A stretch of 64,000 nt of DNA from Casuarina equisetifolia (GCA_028551475.1 CM052357.1:20378451-20442450), one strand, 5' to 3'; counted from the first letter of the stretch, positions 23,614 through 38,502 are shown. Notes: generated by a model from the sequence alone, not told the origin. Numbers and translations are program-made.

Positions 23614-25914
23614 TCATACATTGCTTTGTTTATACAGCTTAGTGTCGAGTACTTGCTTACCGCACATTGCACAAACTCCTGTAAGAAAGATACACCTTTA
23701 GTAAGTTTCTCAGCACCAGAATTCATATTTCGAAATCGCCAAACAAATCAGCAACGTAAAATCTTAGTACCTTTGGAATACGCGCAAGTGTGACAGTACT
23801 TGCCATCCTGGTGTACTTGCTGCTTGCATATAATGCATTTGGTGTTACCATAAGGAGTCCACCTGCAATGCAAAAAGGTTTTTTTTTTCTTAAAAAGAGA
23901 AAAAAAAAAAAAAAAAAAAAAAAAAGGACAGAAAGAAAAGGGTGGTAACATCATAAAAATTCAAAACAGATCCTCTATGCCGAAGAACATATGTGCAAAA
24001 AAAAAAAAAAAGTAATCATTCACTCAAGATTCTTACATTTCTACTCACATGTGGCTTTAAACTCCCCCTTGATTAGCAACAGCCAAGATTTAGAATTTTG
24101 ATTGAAATAAAATCGAACTATTATTAAGATGGTTAAACTCTTGATATCATGATAAACTACTATTTATCACAAATACTTAAATTGGTAAGAAAAAGTGAAC
24201 TTAGTCACTGATTACTATCTTAACATAAGCAAAGATAGCCAACCGGTGTTCAATAGACAGATCTTGAAGATAAAGAGGTCAACAAGTAAATTAAACGCAG
24301 CAAGGAAATCTAAGTTACATCCCCACTAAGTCATGATCCTAACCAACTGTGGGTCACCTTCATGATTTGCTTCTACATTATTCAGCACTGCCTAGAGTCC
24401 ACTTATTCTTTTGTCTAAGGCCATACCGATGTCATAAGAACCTTAATCTACAGCTGCAAAAAGCACCATTATGCAACCTCATCAAATATCTTACTGCTCA
24501 GGAGCTACGTCAAATAAATATACTAATGTAATGTCCGTTCAGCAAGATTTGTCCTACGCATACACCACTGGTGTCACAAACCCAAAAATGCTTCATATAA
24601 TCTGCATGTCCTTCACTAGATAAAATTAAAACGAGTCATTCATGCTCTTCATTATATTCACTCTAAAAGATAAAATTGTGAAATACAGTGCTAACATGAT
24701 CTTTCCTCATGCATCTCCGGCACAAGTCAACTGATCTAAATTTCTAGACTAAACCATTTTACACAGTGATAACGATTTACTCTATAACATTAACGTGAAA
24801 ATACAATCGCTAGATGTTAATGTTAAAATTCCTAGAATCAAGAATTCCCGGTACGAGTAACATATCAAGCAAGAGAAACACAACAAGCAAAAATCTAAAT
24901 TAAAAATCTAAATTCCAATAAATACGGATCATGGAAGGAAGAAAAGCATAATGGTTAACAAAACCACAAACCACGCATAAACATCCAGACATAACCTATA
25001 TACACGTTGTTCAAAATCCCTAAGTTCACTAATACTGAGAAGAAAGTTTTTCCTGGATAAGGTGAAGTTTTTTGATCTCTTATTCTCACTTATTTATAAG
25101 TTCAAGTGGCAGTAGGTAGTATGCGTCCAACTGTAAGGCTAAAAGTACGGTGGTAAACTAGCCTATAACAGCACTATCGCTGTAGATAAGGAGCACATGG
25201 TCTAGTCACAGATTCTCGCTTTCAGGCAAGAAGTTACCAATTCAATTCTTGCACACCAACTTTGGACCCCATTACAGGATTAATCAAATGAAGTCTCGCT
25301 CATAACAGGAACCAAAATCCCACATATTGCAGTTCCATAACCAGCATCCTAACGTGCAATAAAAACCAAAGTGCTGACAATTCTGTGACCTACTTCTTCT
25401 TGCAAACTCAAGGTGAAAAGCAATTGACTACATGATTTGACCATAAGTAGTCATTGCCCATGACGCTATTCTTGGTTTAATCCCGCCATCGTAACCAAAA
25501 CAAAACATTCAACAAAGCAAAAGAACATGTCTCTAAACCCAGGAAGAACTCAGGAAAAGAAATTATAGTTGGAAAAAAAATATAATATCATAAAACTGGA
25601 ATATTTTCCCCCAAAAAGAAAAAAAGAAAAAGAAAATAACCTGTTCTTTTTGGAGAGGAGCTTGTTCTCGTTGATCTTGCGGCCACCACCTTCAGTGGTG
25701 TTGCTTGCTCCTTCTTTCCACTTGTCCGGAACTATCACCTTCGATAGCTTCTTCTCACCTACACAAAAAAGCAACATCAAAATAAAATTCAGGCACAACG
25801 CATAAAATTTTCAAATATCAAAATACTCTCATCAGAGAACACATGATTTCAATTAGAGAAACGCCGATCGCAGAGGGAAAATCTCAAAACGCGCTTACAC
25901 TTCTCGCACACCAT
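23614..25914 (-). CDS. CRIPT: CRIPT-family zinc-ribbon protein
   Basis: Four minus-strand exons (25914-25899, 25758-25641, 23862-23771, 23678-23614) join in phase to 96 residues, matching the length of animal CRIPT (about 101). Four Cys pairs are visible: C3/C6, C54/C57, C68/C71 and C78/C81. Family blocks VPDKWKEGASNTTEGGGRK, WTPYG, HQDGKYCHTCAYSKG and CAMCGKQVLDTK are intact. Animal CRIPT binds the PDZ domain of PSD-95 through its C-terminus and was also found in the human minor (U12) spliceosome. The plant protein is more likely to have the RNA-processing role (inference). The C-terminus here ends S-N-V, still an S/T-x-V pattern. Intron 2 is large (1,778 bp), AT-rich, and contains a possible SINE relic. 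The first coding exon is only 16 bp. Confidence 0.93.
25190..25262 (+). repeat. Possible tRNA-derived SINE relic in CRIPT intron 2
   Basis: 'ggagcacatggtctagt' resembles a tRNA-derived SINE head with a Pol III A-box. About 35 bp on, 'ccaattcaattcttg' resembles a worn B-box. No clear tail or target duplication was found, so this is only a suggestion. Confidence 0.25.
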
Positions 25915-27215
25915 TGTCGTCCTCAGTGAATTTCGTTGCTTCCAGGTAGAATCGAAGCCCTAATCTTGCAGACCGTTTGGACCAATTCCCAAATAATAGC
26001 AGCAGGAAAGCAAAATATGGTGGATTTACACAACTGCCCTTTCGTATTGTATATACGGTTTCCGTCTGGTGTGAGGAACGGAAGAGGCGGTGCGGCCGCG
26101 TTGAAAGCCAGCTTGATAAACGCCGACGTATGAGGTAAAATAAGTGAATATTAAAATATTAAGAAAACAACTAACAATAAAGGAAAGAAGAGCACTCTCC
26201 TTCCTTATTTTTCATTTTCCTCATATTTTTTAATTTTCAATTGAAAAAATAAGTATAATAGAACATAAGAAGAGTTTCTTTTATTATTAGTTTGTGAAAT
26301 GGATTAAAGGAAACTAAATAAGATCATTATTAAAAAATTCATTCACTCTTAAAATTATATTGGAAGATAAAGTATATATTTCAATTTAAAATCATTTTCA
26401 ATCATACTTAAAAAAATATGAGTTGCAAGTTTCGCTATGGAGATAATACAAGCTTCATGTGTAGGAGTGCCTTTTTAAATATAAATTTTAATTCCATATT
26501 AAGAAACATATTTTTCCTTAAAATTAGAAAATGAATATTTACTACACAAAAATTATGTACTGTTATAAAAATTAGTTTCCTAAATTGTTTAAATCTTGTC
26601 ATTTCCACCTATTTAGAACTTGGTTTCAACGACAAAAGAAGGTATATAATACCATGTTAGAGACAATATTTAAGTGGCATCACCTCTTTTTTGTAAGAAA
26701 AAGAAGAATCTCCTATAATAGATTGAAGAAATCGTTACAAACAATACAATTTAAAATTGTAACGGATAAATCAAATAATATAATCTAAAATTATATATGA
26801 TAAAACCCATTGAATAGATATTAAGTACTACAGTAAGAGTTTTAATTGATCCATGCACGTTTTTCCCTTATAGCTACCAAAAGAGTATTAATGAAAAAAA
26901 ACTTATCAAGTTCCATTTTTTCCTTTTCTGTTCCTTTACTTTTAGTTTTTGTTACGCAATGGTTGTTCAATTTGCTTTAATTTCTTAGAACAAATTTCAT
27001 AGTTGCTTATTGCAAGTATTCAACATAATCCAATAAATTCCACTCACTTTTCATTAAAATTTCACTTATTTAGAACTTTATACCGAAAGATTGAATAAAT
27101 CAAATAGGAATTGAAGTGTTCATATAGCTAATAATGGTACAAAAAATTACACCTTATACCAATATAGTAAAAATTGAAAGATTGGATACAAATCAGGGCC
27201 CCGTTCATCTGTTCA
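25915..27215. other. AT-rich intergenic region
   Basis: Upstream of the minus-strand CRIPT gene and downstream of the minus-strand XTH gene. Apart from a short GC-rich stretch at about 26060-26135 it is very AT-rich, with no recognisable gene, RNA or element. Confidence 0.5.
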
Positions 27216-28396
27216 TCATTCCCAAGGACTCAGTGAACACTCTTCGGGCAATGTTGGGAACCGTTCATTGTCCTTGCAGTAATCATAGATAACAAGATTT
27301 CTTTGCACCCAAGCGTAGTCCTTCTTTTGAGAATTCGAGAGATGCCAAGCATTGTACTGATCCCACCAATTTTCCGTCGTGGTTGATACGCAAGCAGGGT
27401 AGGGATCCTTCCATTGGCAGCCATCGACGCTGAAGTCCTTGTAGGAGGACACAAATGGGGCCTTGGTCCAGTTCGTCTTCTCCAGCCCGCCTCTCGTGGC
27501 CCAGTCGTCGGCGTTCCAAATGCTGGAAAACAGATACATGGGCTTCTCGTCGGGGAAGAAATTGTTTGCTTCCCCATTGTTCTTGAACACCCTCACCGGA
27601 ACCCTATCCACGAAAAACCTGTTTGCGTATTTTGAAATATTCCCACCGGTGAGTTTCACCGACGGCAGAGAGAAAAGTGGGCGGTGCAGTAAAAACATGG
27701 GTTGAAAGTGAATGGTCATGGTAACTTACACAAGCTGGTGGCTGTTCCAGAGGACGGAATACGTGTGGAAGTCCTCGGTGGGGTCAAACCAGAGCATGTG
27801 CCTCATCTCGCGGTTACCGGTTCCGTTCTTGTAGATGTTTGTCTGTATCAGATATGGCTGCCCTGTTCTATTGCCCAAGAACTCAAAATCGATCTCATCT
27901 CTCGTCGGCCCTGCCCCATTCTCCGTGCACATCTGCAGCATTTTGCCACTCTCTTAAGCACACATGATCGAAACAATCTATAAGAATAAGGAAATAGATA
28001 CTTCACATAAGCCCCAGAAAATGTTCAAAACTTACATAGTAAGCTGTCACCACGCCGGCAGAGTCACCTCCGACCAGCTTGAGCTTCATACTAAACCACC
28101 CAAATCTATATCTTTGCTTTGTTTGAAACCCACAACCTATTCAAAGGCAGGTACATTAACTATTACAACCAGAGACAGTACCTTGAATCTCTCTAACAAA
28201 TCTTGCGCATTTGTTTACCTGTTTCTTTGTCCAAGGAGAGATACCAGGTCTGCCCATCTTCAGAGGTTGTAAAATGGTCCTCAGACCACATTATATTGAA
28301 GTTATCTTCAAACGATCCTTTAGATGCAGCAGCTTCCGATACGCCGCAAAAGGCAGCCATGACAGTGGCAACGAGAAGAAGAGTCCTTCCCTTCAT
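27216..28396 (-). CDS. Xyloglucan endotransglucosylase/hydrolase (XTH)
   Basis: Four minus-strand exons (28396-28219, 28136-28036, 27932-27730, 27618-27216) join in phase to 294 residues, the usual XTH length. A signal peptide (about residues 1-24) sends it to the cell wall. A GH16 fold follows, with the catalytic motif DEIDFEFLG (residues 105-113; Glu106 nucleophile, Glu110 acid/base) and, directly after, the N-glycosylation sequon NRT (114-116) typical of the family. The C-terminal XET domain has its paired cysteines ([18 protein letters not shown]). Family function: cutting and rejoining xyloglucan chains during wall expansion. The first motif residue is Asp where many members have His. 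Start choice: the ATG at 28396 begins the signal peptide; an upstream in-frame ATG (28504) would only add a non-signal tail. Group assignment is not attempted. Confidence 0.95.
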
Positions 28397-29485
28397 TTTC
28401 GGATGGGGAGACTTGGGTCGAAGAGGAGGCTTCTCAACTGGATCCCGGAGAGCAAGATGAGCATTAAATGATCGTGGCTGTTGCAAATGTACGATCTTGC
28501 CCATCCCAAGTTCAAACTATTTGGGAATCACGTGAAAACCATGAGCTACTAAACATCATATTTACTTCTCATTTAGACAAGCACCGCATCAAACAAGTGG
28601 GAGCCGACATGGGCAATTTAGGAAATGGGGAAAGAACAATGAGTGGAGAACAGAGGCAGTAAAGATGGCAAATCCGGAGGTGGGTCCGCGAGAAGCCAGG
28701 CTGCCCTCCAATGGGTCTCGGTAGAATAAAATGGAGGTGGGGTCAATATGTCGAATCTAGGAGCGTGACTGATCTTGATTGGCCATATAATAATCAGAAA
28801 GTTCTTGGGTTTGACAACTGGAATTGCAGGTCCAGAGGTGGGCAGTGCAGAAAAGACCAATACTTTGGTTCGATTTAGTCAAAAGTAAAGATGAAACTCC
28901 ATGGAAATCTAACCCATCTTGGTTGTTCCCATTGCTTTAAGTGAGTAAAACCTTGAGCGGTGAAAATATGCACCAAAAGAAGAGATGGCTGCGTTGCATG
29001 GAGCCACAGTCGGTGCTTTCTCGGTAAAAGACATGACCAACATTCAGAGTGCAGTGACCAAGGAAAGAACATGATATGCTGTAATGATGGAAAATGTCCT
29101 TTGGTGTCGTGAGGGAGCCAGAGTGGATCGCCAGTCGATAGATCTATTAGTATTTTATTAACGCCCAATGGACATGCAAAAGGGTGATTATTATAGCCGT
29201 TTGATTGAAGGTCAGAACGTGACAAGTTGACTAAAGGAAGAACCACATGGAGGGTGATTCAGATGTTCTGGTCATGATGGGGGTGCTCTTGAATTATTGG
29301 TCGACAACTTGTGATGGCAAAGCTACCAATTAAAGCCAAGGCAGCTCTTCAACAGTTTTAGGAGTTAAAAAGAGTGACTCCTTTTCGTTCTTTTTTGGAT
29401 TCGCTTGTTAATTTGTGTGCAAGAAAAGAATCGCTTACATTTTTTACGTTTATATTTTTACCTTACAACTACAGCATCATCAGCG
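28397..29485. other. Upstream region of XTH
   Basis: Likely promoter territory of the minus-strand XTH gene. Short open frames on both strands show no known domain. No repeat structure was recognised. Confidence 0.5.

Positions 29486-29565
<80 letters not shown>
29486..29565 (+). tRNA. tRNA-Leu (UAG anticodon)
   Basis: An 80-nt class II tRNA. Acceptor arms gacagtt/agctgtc pair with one G-U. The A-box is tggccgagtgg, the anticodon stem ccaga/tctgg encloses loop tttaggc (anticodon TAG), there is a long variable arm (tccgaaagggc), and the B-box is gggttcaaatccc. No intron is seen and CCA is not encoded. A T-rich tract (ctttcttttccc) starting about 8 nt downstream is a plausible Pol III terminator. 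It decodes CUA and, by wobble, other CUN Leu codons. Confidence 0.96.
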
Positions 29566-32338
<2,773 letters not shown>

Positions 32339-33040
32339 ATACGACAGATGGATGAAAATAGGCCATTTTCATAGGGATTGCTTAGTTGGGCGGGGATTAG
32401 GATGGGAAGATTTACTTCGAATTTGTGTTGAACTGAGTTCCAGTTCAAAGACCATATGCTAATGGAAATAAAAACACTTCTTGGAGGCTCATGAGTTCTT
32501 ATCTCTAAATATCGGATTTGAACCCTTCTAATATCGTAAGTAGTCTCGATGAGAATCCAGACAAAGCTTCACGGTCAATTTATTGGCATATAATCTCCCC
32601 GAGTTAACCTACAATAATCATGAATTGTCAGCTCTCGTAAGTGCTGAAAAGGATAGATCCTATTGTGAATGAAGAACAAACATGGATCTCTAGCATGAAG
32701 ATCTTATTGACAGAGGGAGAAGAATAGAGATTCCTAAACATCCTATGTATCCTGTAATCTCAGCAACTAGTTAGAGAAGGAATTTGAAGAGGACATTTGT
32801 CACTGCCTTTGTAATACTTGTACTAGTTCCTACTTGGAAGCATTTTAATTCAGCAGGCCCCTGCATGCGAAGTTTTGGGGGTTTTGATGGTGATTTTGTC
32901 TGGCGTTGAACATCAGAGGGAACTAAGGCCTAGAAATGAGCTGGAAACGACGTCGTCTAGAATGTTTGTCTTCCCCGAAGAAGTGAAATCCATGATTTTA
33001 GTTGAAGCGCCGAAGCCCAGGACCCTCAGTCTGAACTCAA
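32339..33040. other. Intergenic region THI1-PPR
   Basis: Holds the THI1 3' untranslated region and the PPR gene's upstream region. No additional gene or repeat was recognised. Confidence 0.6.
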
Positions 33041-34756
33041 ATGATGCACAAAGCGCATCATCTCCTTAAACAGTTTTCAACTTCAACGGCACCTTCTGTC
33101 GCTTGGAGAACCCAAATCAAAGAGGACCAGCTAGCCTCCCAAATCTCATCCATTCTGTTACAAAGGCACAACTGGGTTCCTCTCCTCCGAAACCTCGAAC
33201 TCTCCTCCAAATTAACCCCGTCTCTCTTCCTCCAAATTCTCCGAATAACCTACTCTAACCCTCAAATCTCTCTCCACTTCTTCAATTGGGCCAAAGCGAA
33301 TCTTGGGTTTCAACCAGATCTCCAGTCTCAATGTCAAATCATCCAACTCTCACTTGGGTCGGGTCTTGTTCAACCTGTGACGTCCCTGTTGGATTCTTTG
33401 ACGCAGAGCCACCCTGCGTCAGTGCTTGTACAGTGTCTGATTGGAGTTTGTAAAGGTAGAGATTCTCAGTCTAATGTTTTAAGCTTTGTTCTTGAATATT
33501 ATTCCCAAAAGGGTTTGTTTATGGAGGGTGTAGAGGTGTTCAGGCAAATGAGGAGGAAGGGTTGTATCCCTCCCGTTGGGGCTTGCAATACCCTGCTTGA
33601 CACTTTGCGGCGAGAAAACGAGATTAAGCTGGCTTGGTGTTTCTTTGGCGCTGTATTTCGTAGTGGGGTATCGCTGGATCGGCCTATGTGGTCAGTGGTT
33701 GCTCAGATTTTGTGTAAAAGTGGGAAATTTGAGAGAGTTGTTAGATTGTTAGACTCTGGTATTCATAACTCTGTGATTTTTAATGTTGTAATAGATCGTT
33801 ATAGCAAAGGAGGGGATTTTGGAACTGCATTTGATACCTTGAAACAGATGTGTGATAGGAAAATCAAACCAGGATTTGGTACTTATAGCTCAATTCTTGA
33901 CGGAGCTTGTAGATATCAAGATGCTGAAGTCATTGATAGAATTATGAGCATTATGGTGGAGAAGGAGCTGCTTCAAGAGATTCCTTTATCCAAATATGAT
34001 TCGTTAATTCATAAGCTTAGTGACCTGGGCAAGACGTATGCAGCAGAAATGTTCTTTCAAAGAGCTTGTGATGAGAAGATTGGACTACAGGATTCGACCT
34101 ATGGGGGTATGTTGAAGGCATTGTCTGAGGAAGGGAGATTGAACGAAGCTATTCAGATATATCGCTTAATCTCTGAAAGGGGTCTTAGAGTCAAAGATAG
34201 TAGTTATAACGCATTTGTCAATGTTCTTTGTAAGGAAGATCAGTCAGAGGAGGGTTGTGAACTGTTAATGGATGTCATAAGAAGAGGAAGTGGTCGTTGT
34301 GCATCAGAAATCTCCGGATTCATAGCATCACAATGCAGGAAACGTAGATGGAGGGAAGCAGAAGAGTTGTTGAATGTGATGCTGGAGAAAGGGTTATCGC
34401 CGGATTCGTTATGCTGTTGCTTGTTGATGAAGCATTACTGCTCCAGCAGACGTATTGATTCGGCCATTGCATTGCAGAATAAGATGGAAGGACTGCACGT
34501 TAGTTTGGATGTAGCAACCTATAACGCACTTCTCAATGCGCTTCTCGCCGGAAGGAAGATTGAAGAAGCGGTCAAGGTGTTTGATGTTATGAAAAGACAC
34601 AACCTGGTGAATAGTGCAAGTTTTGCAAGCATGATTCGTGAGCTTTGTCGCGTGAAGGAACTCAGAAAAGCCATGAAAATTCATGACGAAATGTTGAAGA
34701 TGGGGCTTAAGCCTGATAAGCCTACATATAAGCGGTTGATTTCAGGGTTCAAGTAA
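33041..34756 (+). CDS. P-class pentatricopeptide repeat protein
   Basis: An intronless frame of 571 residues, as usual for PPR genes. The N-terminus (MMHKAHHLLKQFSTSTAPS...WRTQ) is basic and Ser/Thr-rich, suggesting a mitochondrial or plastid presequence. A leader helix region with FFNWAKANLGFQPD follows, then about ten degenerate 35-residue repeats, for example VGACNTLLDTLRRENEI, STYGGMLKALSEEGRLNEA, SSYNAFVNVLCKEDQ, ATYNALLNALLAGRKIEEA and PTYKRLISGF. No E or DYW domain is present, so it is P-class: sequence-specific organellar RNA binding (stability, splicing or translation) rather than C-to-U editing. The target RNA cannot be told. Two consecutive ATGs open the frame; the first is used. 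Confidence 0.93.
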   Translation: MMHKAHHLLKQFSTSTAPSVAWRTQIKEDQLASQISSILLQRHNWVPLLRNLELSSKLTPSLFLQILRITYSNPQISLHFFNWAKANLGFQPDLQSQCQIIQLSLGSGLVQPVTSLLDSLTQSHPASVLVQCLIGVCKGRDSQSNVLSFVLEYYSQKGLFMEGVEVFRQMRRKGCIPPVGACNTLLDTLRRENEIKLAWCFFGAVFRSGVSLDRPMWSVVAQILCKSGKFERVVRLLDSGIHNSVIFNVVIDRYSKGGDFGTAFDTLKQMCDRKIKPGFGTYSSILDGACRYQDAEVIDRIMSIMVEKELLQEIPLSKYDSLIHKLSDLGKTYAAEMFFQRACDEKIGLQDSTYGGMLKALSEEGRLNEAIQIYRLISERGLRVKDSSYNAFVNVLCKEDQSEEGCELLMDVIRRGSGRCASEISGFIASQCRKRRWREAEELLNVMLEKGLSPDSLCCCLLMKHYCSSRRIDSAIALQNKMEGLHVSLDVATYNALLNALLAGRKIEEAVKVFDVMKRHNLVNSASFASMIRELCRVKELRKAMKIHDEMLKMGLKPDKPTYKRLISGFK

Positions 34757-35288
34757 CAAATTGTTCTGCTAGACGTACAAAACACTAGGGAATTGGGGAC
34801 TACAAATTTATTCATCTCAGTAGCTTTGATGTCTTGTTTTTGACATGATTGGATCTTGTATATTAATTTTGGCTTGGAAACTGGCCACTGTGATCTTGTT
34901 AGGATTTAAGTCCTAAGCAATCAATAAAATTAAAGGAATACAAATACAGATGATGTGAGTTATGAAAAGAAAAAAAAAAAAACTGCCTTGAATAAGATGA
35001 ATTTGAAAAAGTTTACATGTTATGGAACAAGATTTTTCAGATTTTTTTTTTTTTTTTTGAGGATGAACTTGTAACATAAATTTTAAAATTATGTTATTTC
35101 AGAAGAATTGTTAAGAGTGGAGACCCAAGTCCTCGAAAATTTGGGAGTAGAGGTAAGCCATGTCATTGAGATGCATGTAAACGACATGTAGGAAGCTAGA
35201 AGCACAGACCCGAGAAGTCAAGGTCTTCCTCCCCTCTACAAAACCAAGAAAACCCCATTTTCTCTGCTGCGATATTCCAAAAGCCAAA
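34757..35288. other. Intergenic region PPR-OST3
   Basis: Contains PPR 3' sequence with 'caataaaatt' near 34920, poly-A and poly-T runs near 34970 and 35043, and the OST3 leader. No gene or element is seen. Confidence 0.6.
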
Positions 35289-36314
35289 ATGGCTCTCCGT
35301 CTCTTCCTCCTCATAGCCGTGTTTTCGCTGACCCTCTTCTCCGTCTCGGCCAGGTCGTCCGATTCCGACCTTGTATCGGAGCTGCTGGCTCTCCAGGCCC
35401 ATTCCAAATCGGGTGTAATCCACCTTGACGATCATTCCATCTCGCGCTTCATCACCTCGGTAAAGACCCCCAGACCCTACTGGCTCCTCGTCTTCTTCGA
35501 CGCGACCCAGCTCCATGACAAGTCCGAGCTCCAGCTCAAGACCCTTCTTGCCGAGTATTCGCTCGTCGCTAATTCCTTCATCACCAACAACAAAGACCCC
35601 GATTCGCCCTACCACGGCAAGATCTTCTTCTGCGAGCTTGAGTTCAAGCAGTCCCAGGCTAGCTTCGCGCTCTTCGGTGTCAATGCTCTCCCTCACGTCC
35701 GTCTCGTCGGCCCGACTCAGTCCGCGAAAGAGTCGAGTCAGATGGATTCGGGAGACTTCTCCAAGCTAGCCGAGTCCATGGCTCAGTTCGTGGAGTCGAG
35801 GACCAATCTGGTTGTCGGCCCGATCCACCGCCCGCCGATGCTTTCCAACAAGCAATTGGCATTGGTCGCTTTGGGTATTCTTATTTGGATCCCATTCGCT
35901 GTGAAGAAAATCGTGAATGGGGACACTCTGCTTCACGATCCCAAACTCTGGATGGCCGGTTCCGTTTTCGTCTACTTCTTCAGTGTCTCGGGCGCGATGC
36001 ACACCATCATCCGGAAGATGCCTCTCTTCCTGGCGGATCGACAGGACCCGAACCGCATGATATTCTTCTACCAGGGCTCGGGTATGCAGCTTGGTGCTGA
36101 AGGTTTCGCGGTGGGGTTCTTGTACACGATTGTGGGGCTGTTGCTAGCACTCATGACGCACGTGCTCGTGAGGGTTAAGAATGTGAATGTGCAGCGGCTA
36201 GTGATGCTTGTTTCGTTGTTCGTTTCGTTTTGGGCTGTCAAGAAGGTAATCTATTTGGATAACTGGAAGACGGGCTATGGAATCCACGCATTTTGGCCTT
36301 CGCGTTGGAACTGA
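35289..36314 (+). CDS. Oligosaccharyltransferase subunit OST3/OST6
   Basis: Intronless, 341 residues. A signal peptide (1-21) is followed by an ER-lumenal thioredoxin-like domain (about 25-185, with PYWLLVFFDA at 63-72) and four C-terminal membrane spans. These begin around LALVALGILIW, WMAGSVFVYFF, FAVGFLYTIVGLL and LVMLVSLFVSFW. This is the plant form of Ost3/Ost6, a component of the ER complex that transfers N-glycans to nascent proteins; yeast and animal members use a CxxC redox pair to hold substrate cysteines. Here the corresponding stretch (FFDATQLHDKSEL) has no cysteine, so oxidoreductase action is not expected, as appears general for plant members. The ATG at 35289 directly precedes the signal peptide. 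Confidence 0.95.
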   Translation: MALRLFLLIAVFSLTLFSVSARSSDSDLVSELLALQAHSKSGVIHLDDHSISRFITSVKTPRPYWLLVFFDATQLHDKSELQLKTLLAEYSLVANSFITNNKDPDSPYHGKIFFCELEFKQSQASFALFGVNALPHVRLVGPTQSAKESSQMDSGDFSKLAESMAQFVESRTNLVVGPIHRPPMLSNKQLALVALGILIWIPFAVKKIVNGDTLLHDPKLWMAGSVFVYFFSVSGAMHTIIRKMPLFLADRQDPNRMIFFYQGSGMQLGAEGFAVGFLYTIVGLLLALMTHVLVRVKNVNVQRLVMLVSLFVSFWAVKKVIYLDNWKTGYGIHAFWPSRWN

Positions 36315-38346
36315 GCTGCGAAAAAGTAATGGCTTTCTCGGGTTCTTAGTGAAAACTTGTTGAAGTTGGGGTTGAAATTTGATTACAGAATGTAAACCTT
36401 CGATGATATTCGAGATAATTCAGGTTGATACTCGTAAAATTTTTGGTTGAAAAACCAGTGATAGACGTACTTTGTGATGTCGATTGCATGTATGGTGTTA
36501 TAATATTGACCATTTTATTTTCGAAGAATTAGGTTGGGATCACTTGAGTTGGGTTGGATCAATTGGCCAAATTCGCACGTAGATAGGATAAGGGAGTCTT
36601 CTGGTTCTTTTTTGGGCTGGATGAAATGATGGTTTTATTTTATGCGGAAATGTCATTGCTGTGGTCCCCTCGCATTACGGCTCAAGTGTGATAGATTGAT
36701 TAACTTGAGTTCTATGACTTTATGATTTGCATGGTATGAAATAGCTAGTTGTAGTGACAGCTATTTCCGCGTACTATTTCCTGTCAAATTGCTTGCTGCT
36801 ATCACCCCTTTAATAACATTTTGCAATATCCTGCTTATTCTGTTTGAGTGTGTTCTGTTTCTCATAGGCCAAACGGTATGCAAATACTTTTTTGGATGTC
36901 TATAGCTCTGGTCCAGATAAATTTTGAAGGATCCTTTTAGTATTTGGCATGATATTTTTGTGTCACCCAGTTATCGAGGAAGATGAATGCGAGTACTCTG
37001 TTTTTTATCTTATGAGGGTTGCTGGATTTCTTTATAATGTCAATCAGATGATGAGTTTCTGTGAATTGCATATCGAAAGCTGGTGATGCTTGAAACCGAA
37101 TTTCAGAAAGAGTTATTACTGTTGAATGGTGTTACTGAGTTCAAAAACCTTGAACAGTCAGGTTGCTTTCTAGCTTGATGTGCTGTGTGCTGCGGCTGCC
37201 AGGTTTTGCTATCAAATGACTTGAAGAAAATTAACCAGAATCTTCGCTGACATCGTGTAAACAATATTGCTATTTTGGAGTTAACAGTGAGTTTTAAATA
37301 GCTCTGGTCATTTTCTTTCCATTTAGATGTAAAGTTTTGTTTGTGCTTAAGACTTATACGTTCTCATTGGATGATGCATCTGTCCATTTAAATTGGTTCC
37401 TTAACTCCAGTGTTTGGTCTCTGCTTTTTAGGTCAGATTAAAGTGTGTCTAGATTCGTCTTTCTAAGTAATCATGAAGCCTGCATGATAATAGTGTATTG
37501 AAATGGTTAGATCTGGTCATTAACAGGATGTTCCCTTCATCTGTAGATGCTGCTTTGTTATTCACTTTCTTCTTGGTCCTTACGAAACTCATTGTGTTAG
37601 TTGGTTCCCACAGAAAGGGAAGGGAAGAAGTGGATAGGAAGTCCCTTCTCTTGTTTGAATAATTGCAATGAAAAATTGCAGTTGATACCATCTACTGTTT
37701 GGTTACTGAGGACAAAGGAAATGGAAAGAGTGGGTATATATTTTTTTGCTAATTGTAGGAAGTTATATTATTTTTGTGAATCAAGAAATATTTCATTTAT
37801 ATGGTTTAGCTTTCTTCACAAATACTTTCGTTTCCTTGAAAAACTCCAAATGGAGAGCACCAACTCGTGCTTTTTTTCTGTCTACTCTAAACCCTTTTCC
37901 AAATGCTCTGTATGCGGACTCTTTCTAATTTGGTTTCTTGTATATATTTGGTTTTCGACCCTACTTTGGTCATGATATGTACGTAGTAAGTTTGCAAACT
38001 GAAGTAACATTTCTCAGTGTAGTGTGGAGTCAACCTGAGAATAAGATTGTGAGTAATTGGTTATGAATCTGTCTTTGAATTGCTATGTATATGGAATCTG
38101 TTGTTGTGACTTGACTTAAGCTGGGGGAGAAGCTTGGAAGAGAATTGGGACTTGATCTCGGTCAAAGAGAAAGAGTTGATTTTAGCTTTAAAGCAGACAG
38201 TACAATTCGAACTATTGTATTAGGAACCCTCTTTACAAATTTCATGCCGGGAAAATTGTATTAGGAACGCCTTCTCTTTTCTAGTTGATGCCTTGTCTAA
38301 TTCTCATTATCTTAGGATTTTGTTTGAGCTGTTTAATGGTCCTATG

Positions 38347-38499
38347 TGTCGCGTTCCTAGATGGAACATTGTAAGAGATAGAATCTAGAGGACATTGTCT
38401 CACATTAAAAAGATAAGTGGAAGGTCTTGGGTTTATAAAGGGCTTGGTAATTCCATCTAATAGGCTAATCTTTTGGGTTGGAACTCTAGGCTTGTGACA
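38347..38499 (+). repeat. 5' LTR of TRIM element
   Basis: 153 bp, matched without length change by 38652-38804. It is followed by 'aag' and then the primer-binding site. Confidence 0.85.
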
Positions 38500-38502
38500 A
38501 AG

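Noticed and set aside
32339..32700. TPP riboswitch in the THI1 3' region
   Set aside because: None of the conserved thi-box words were seen; in flowering plants the riboswitch is known from THIC, not THI1.
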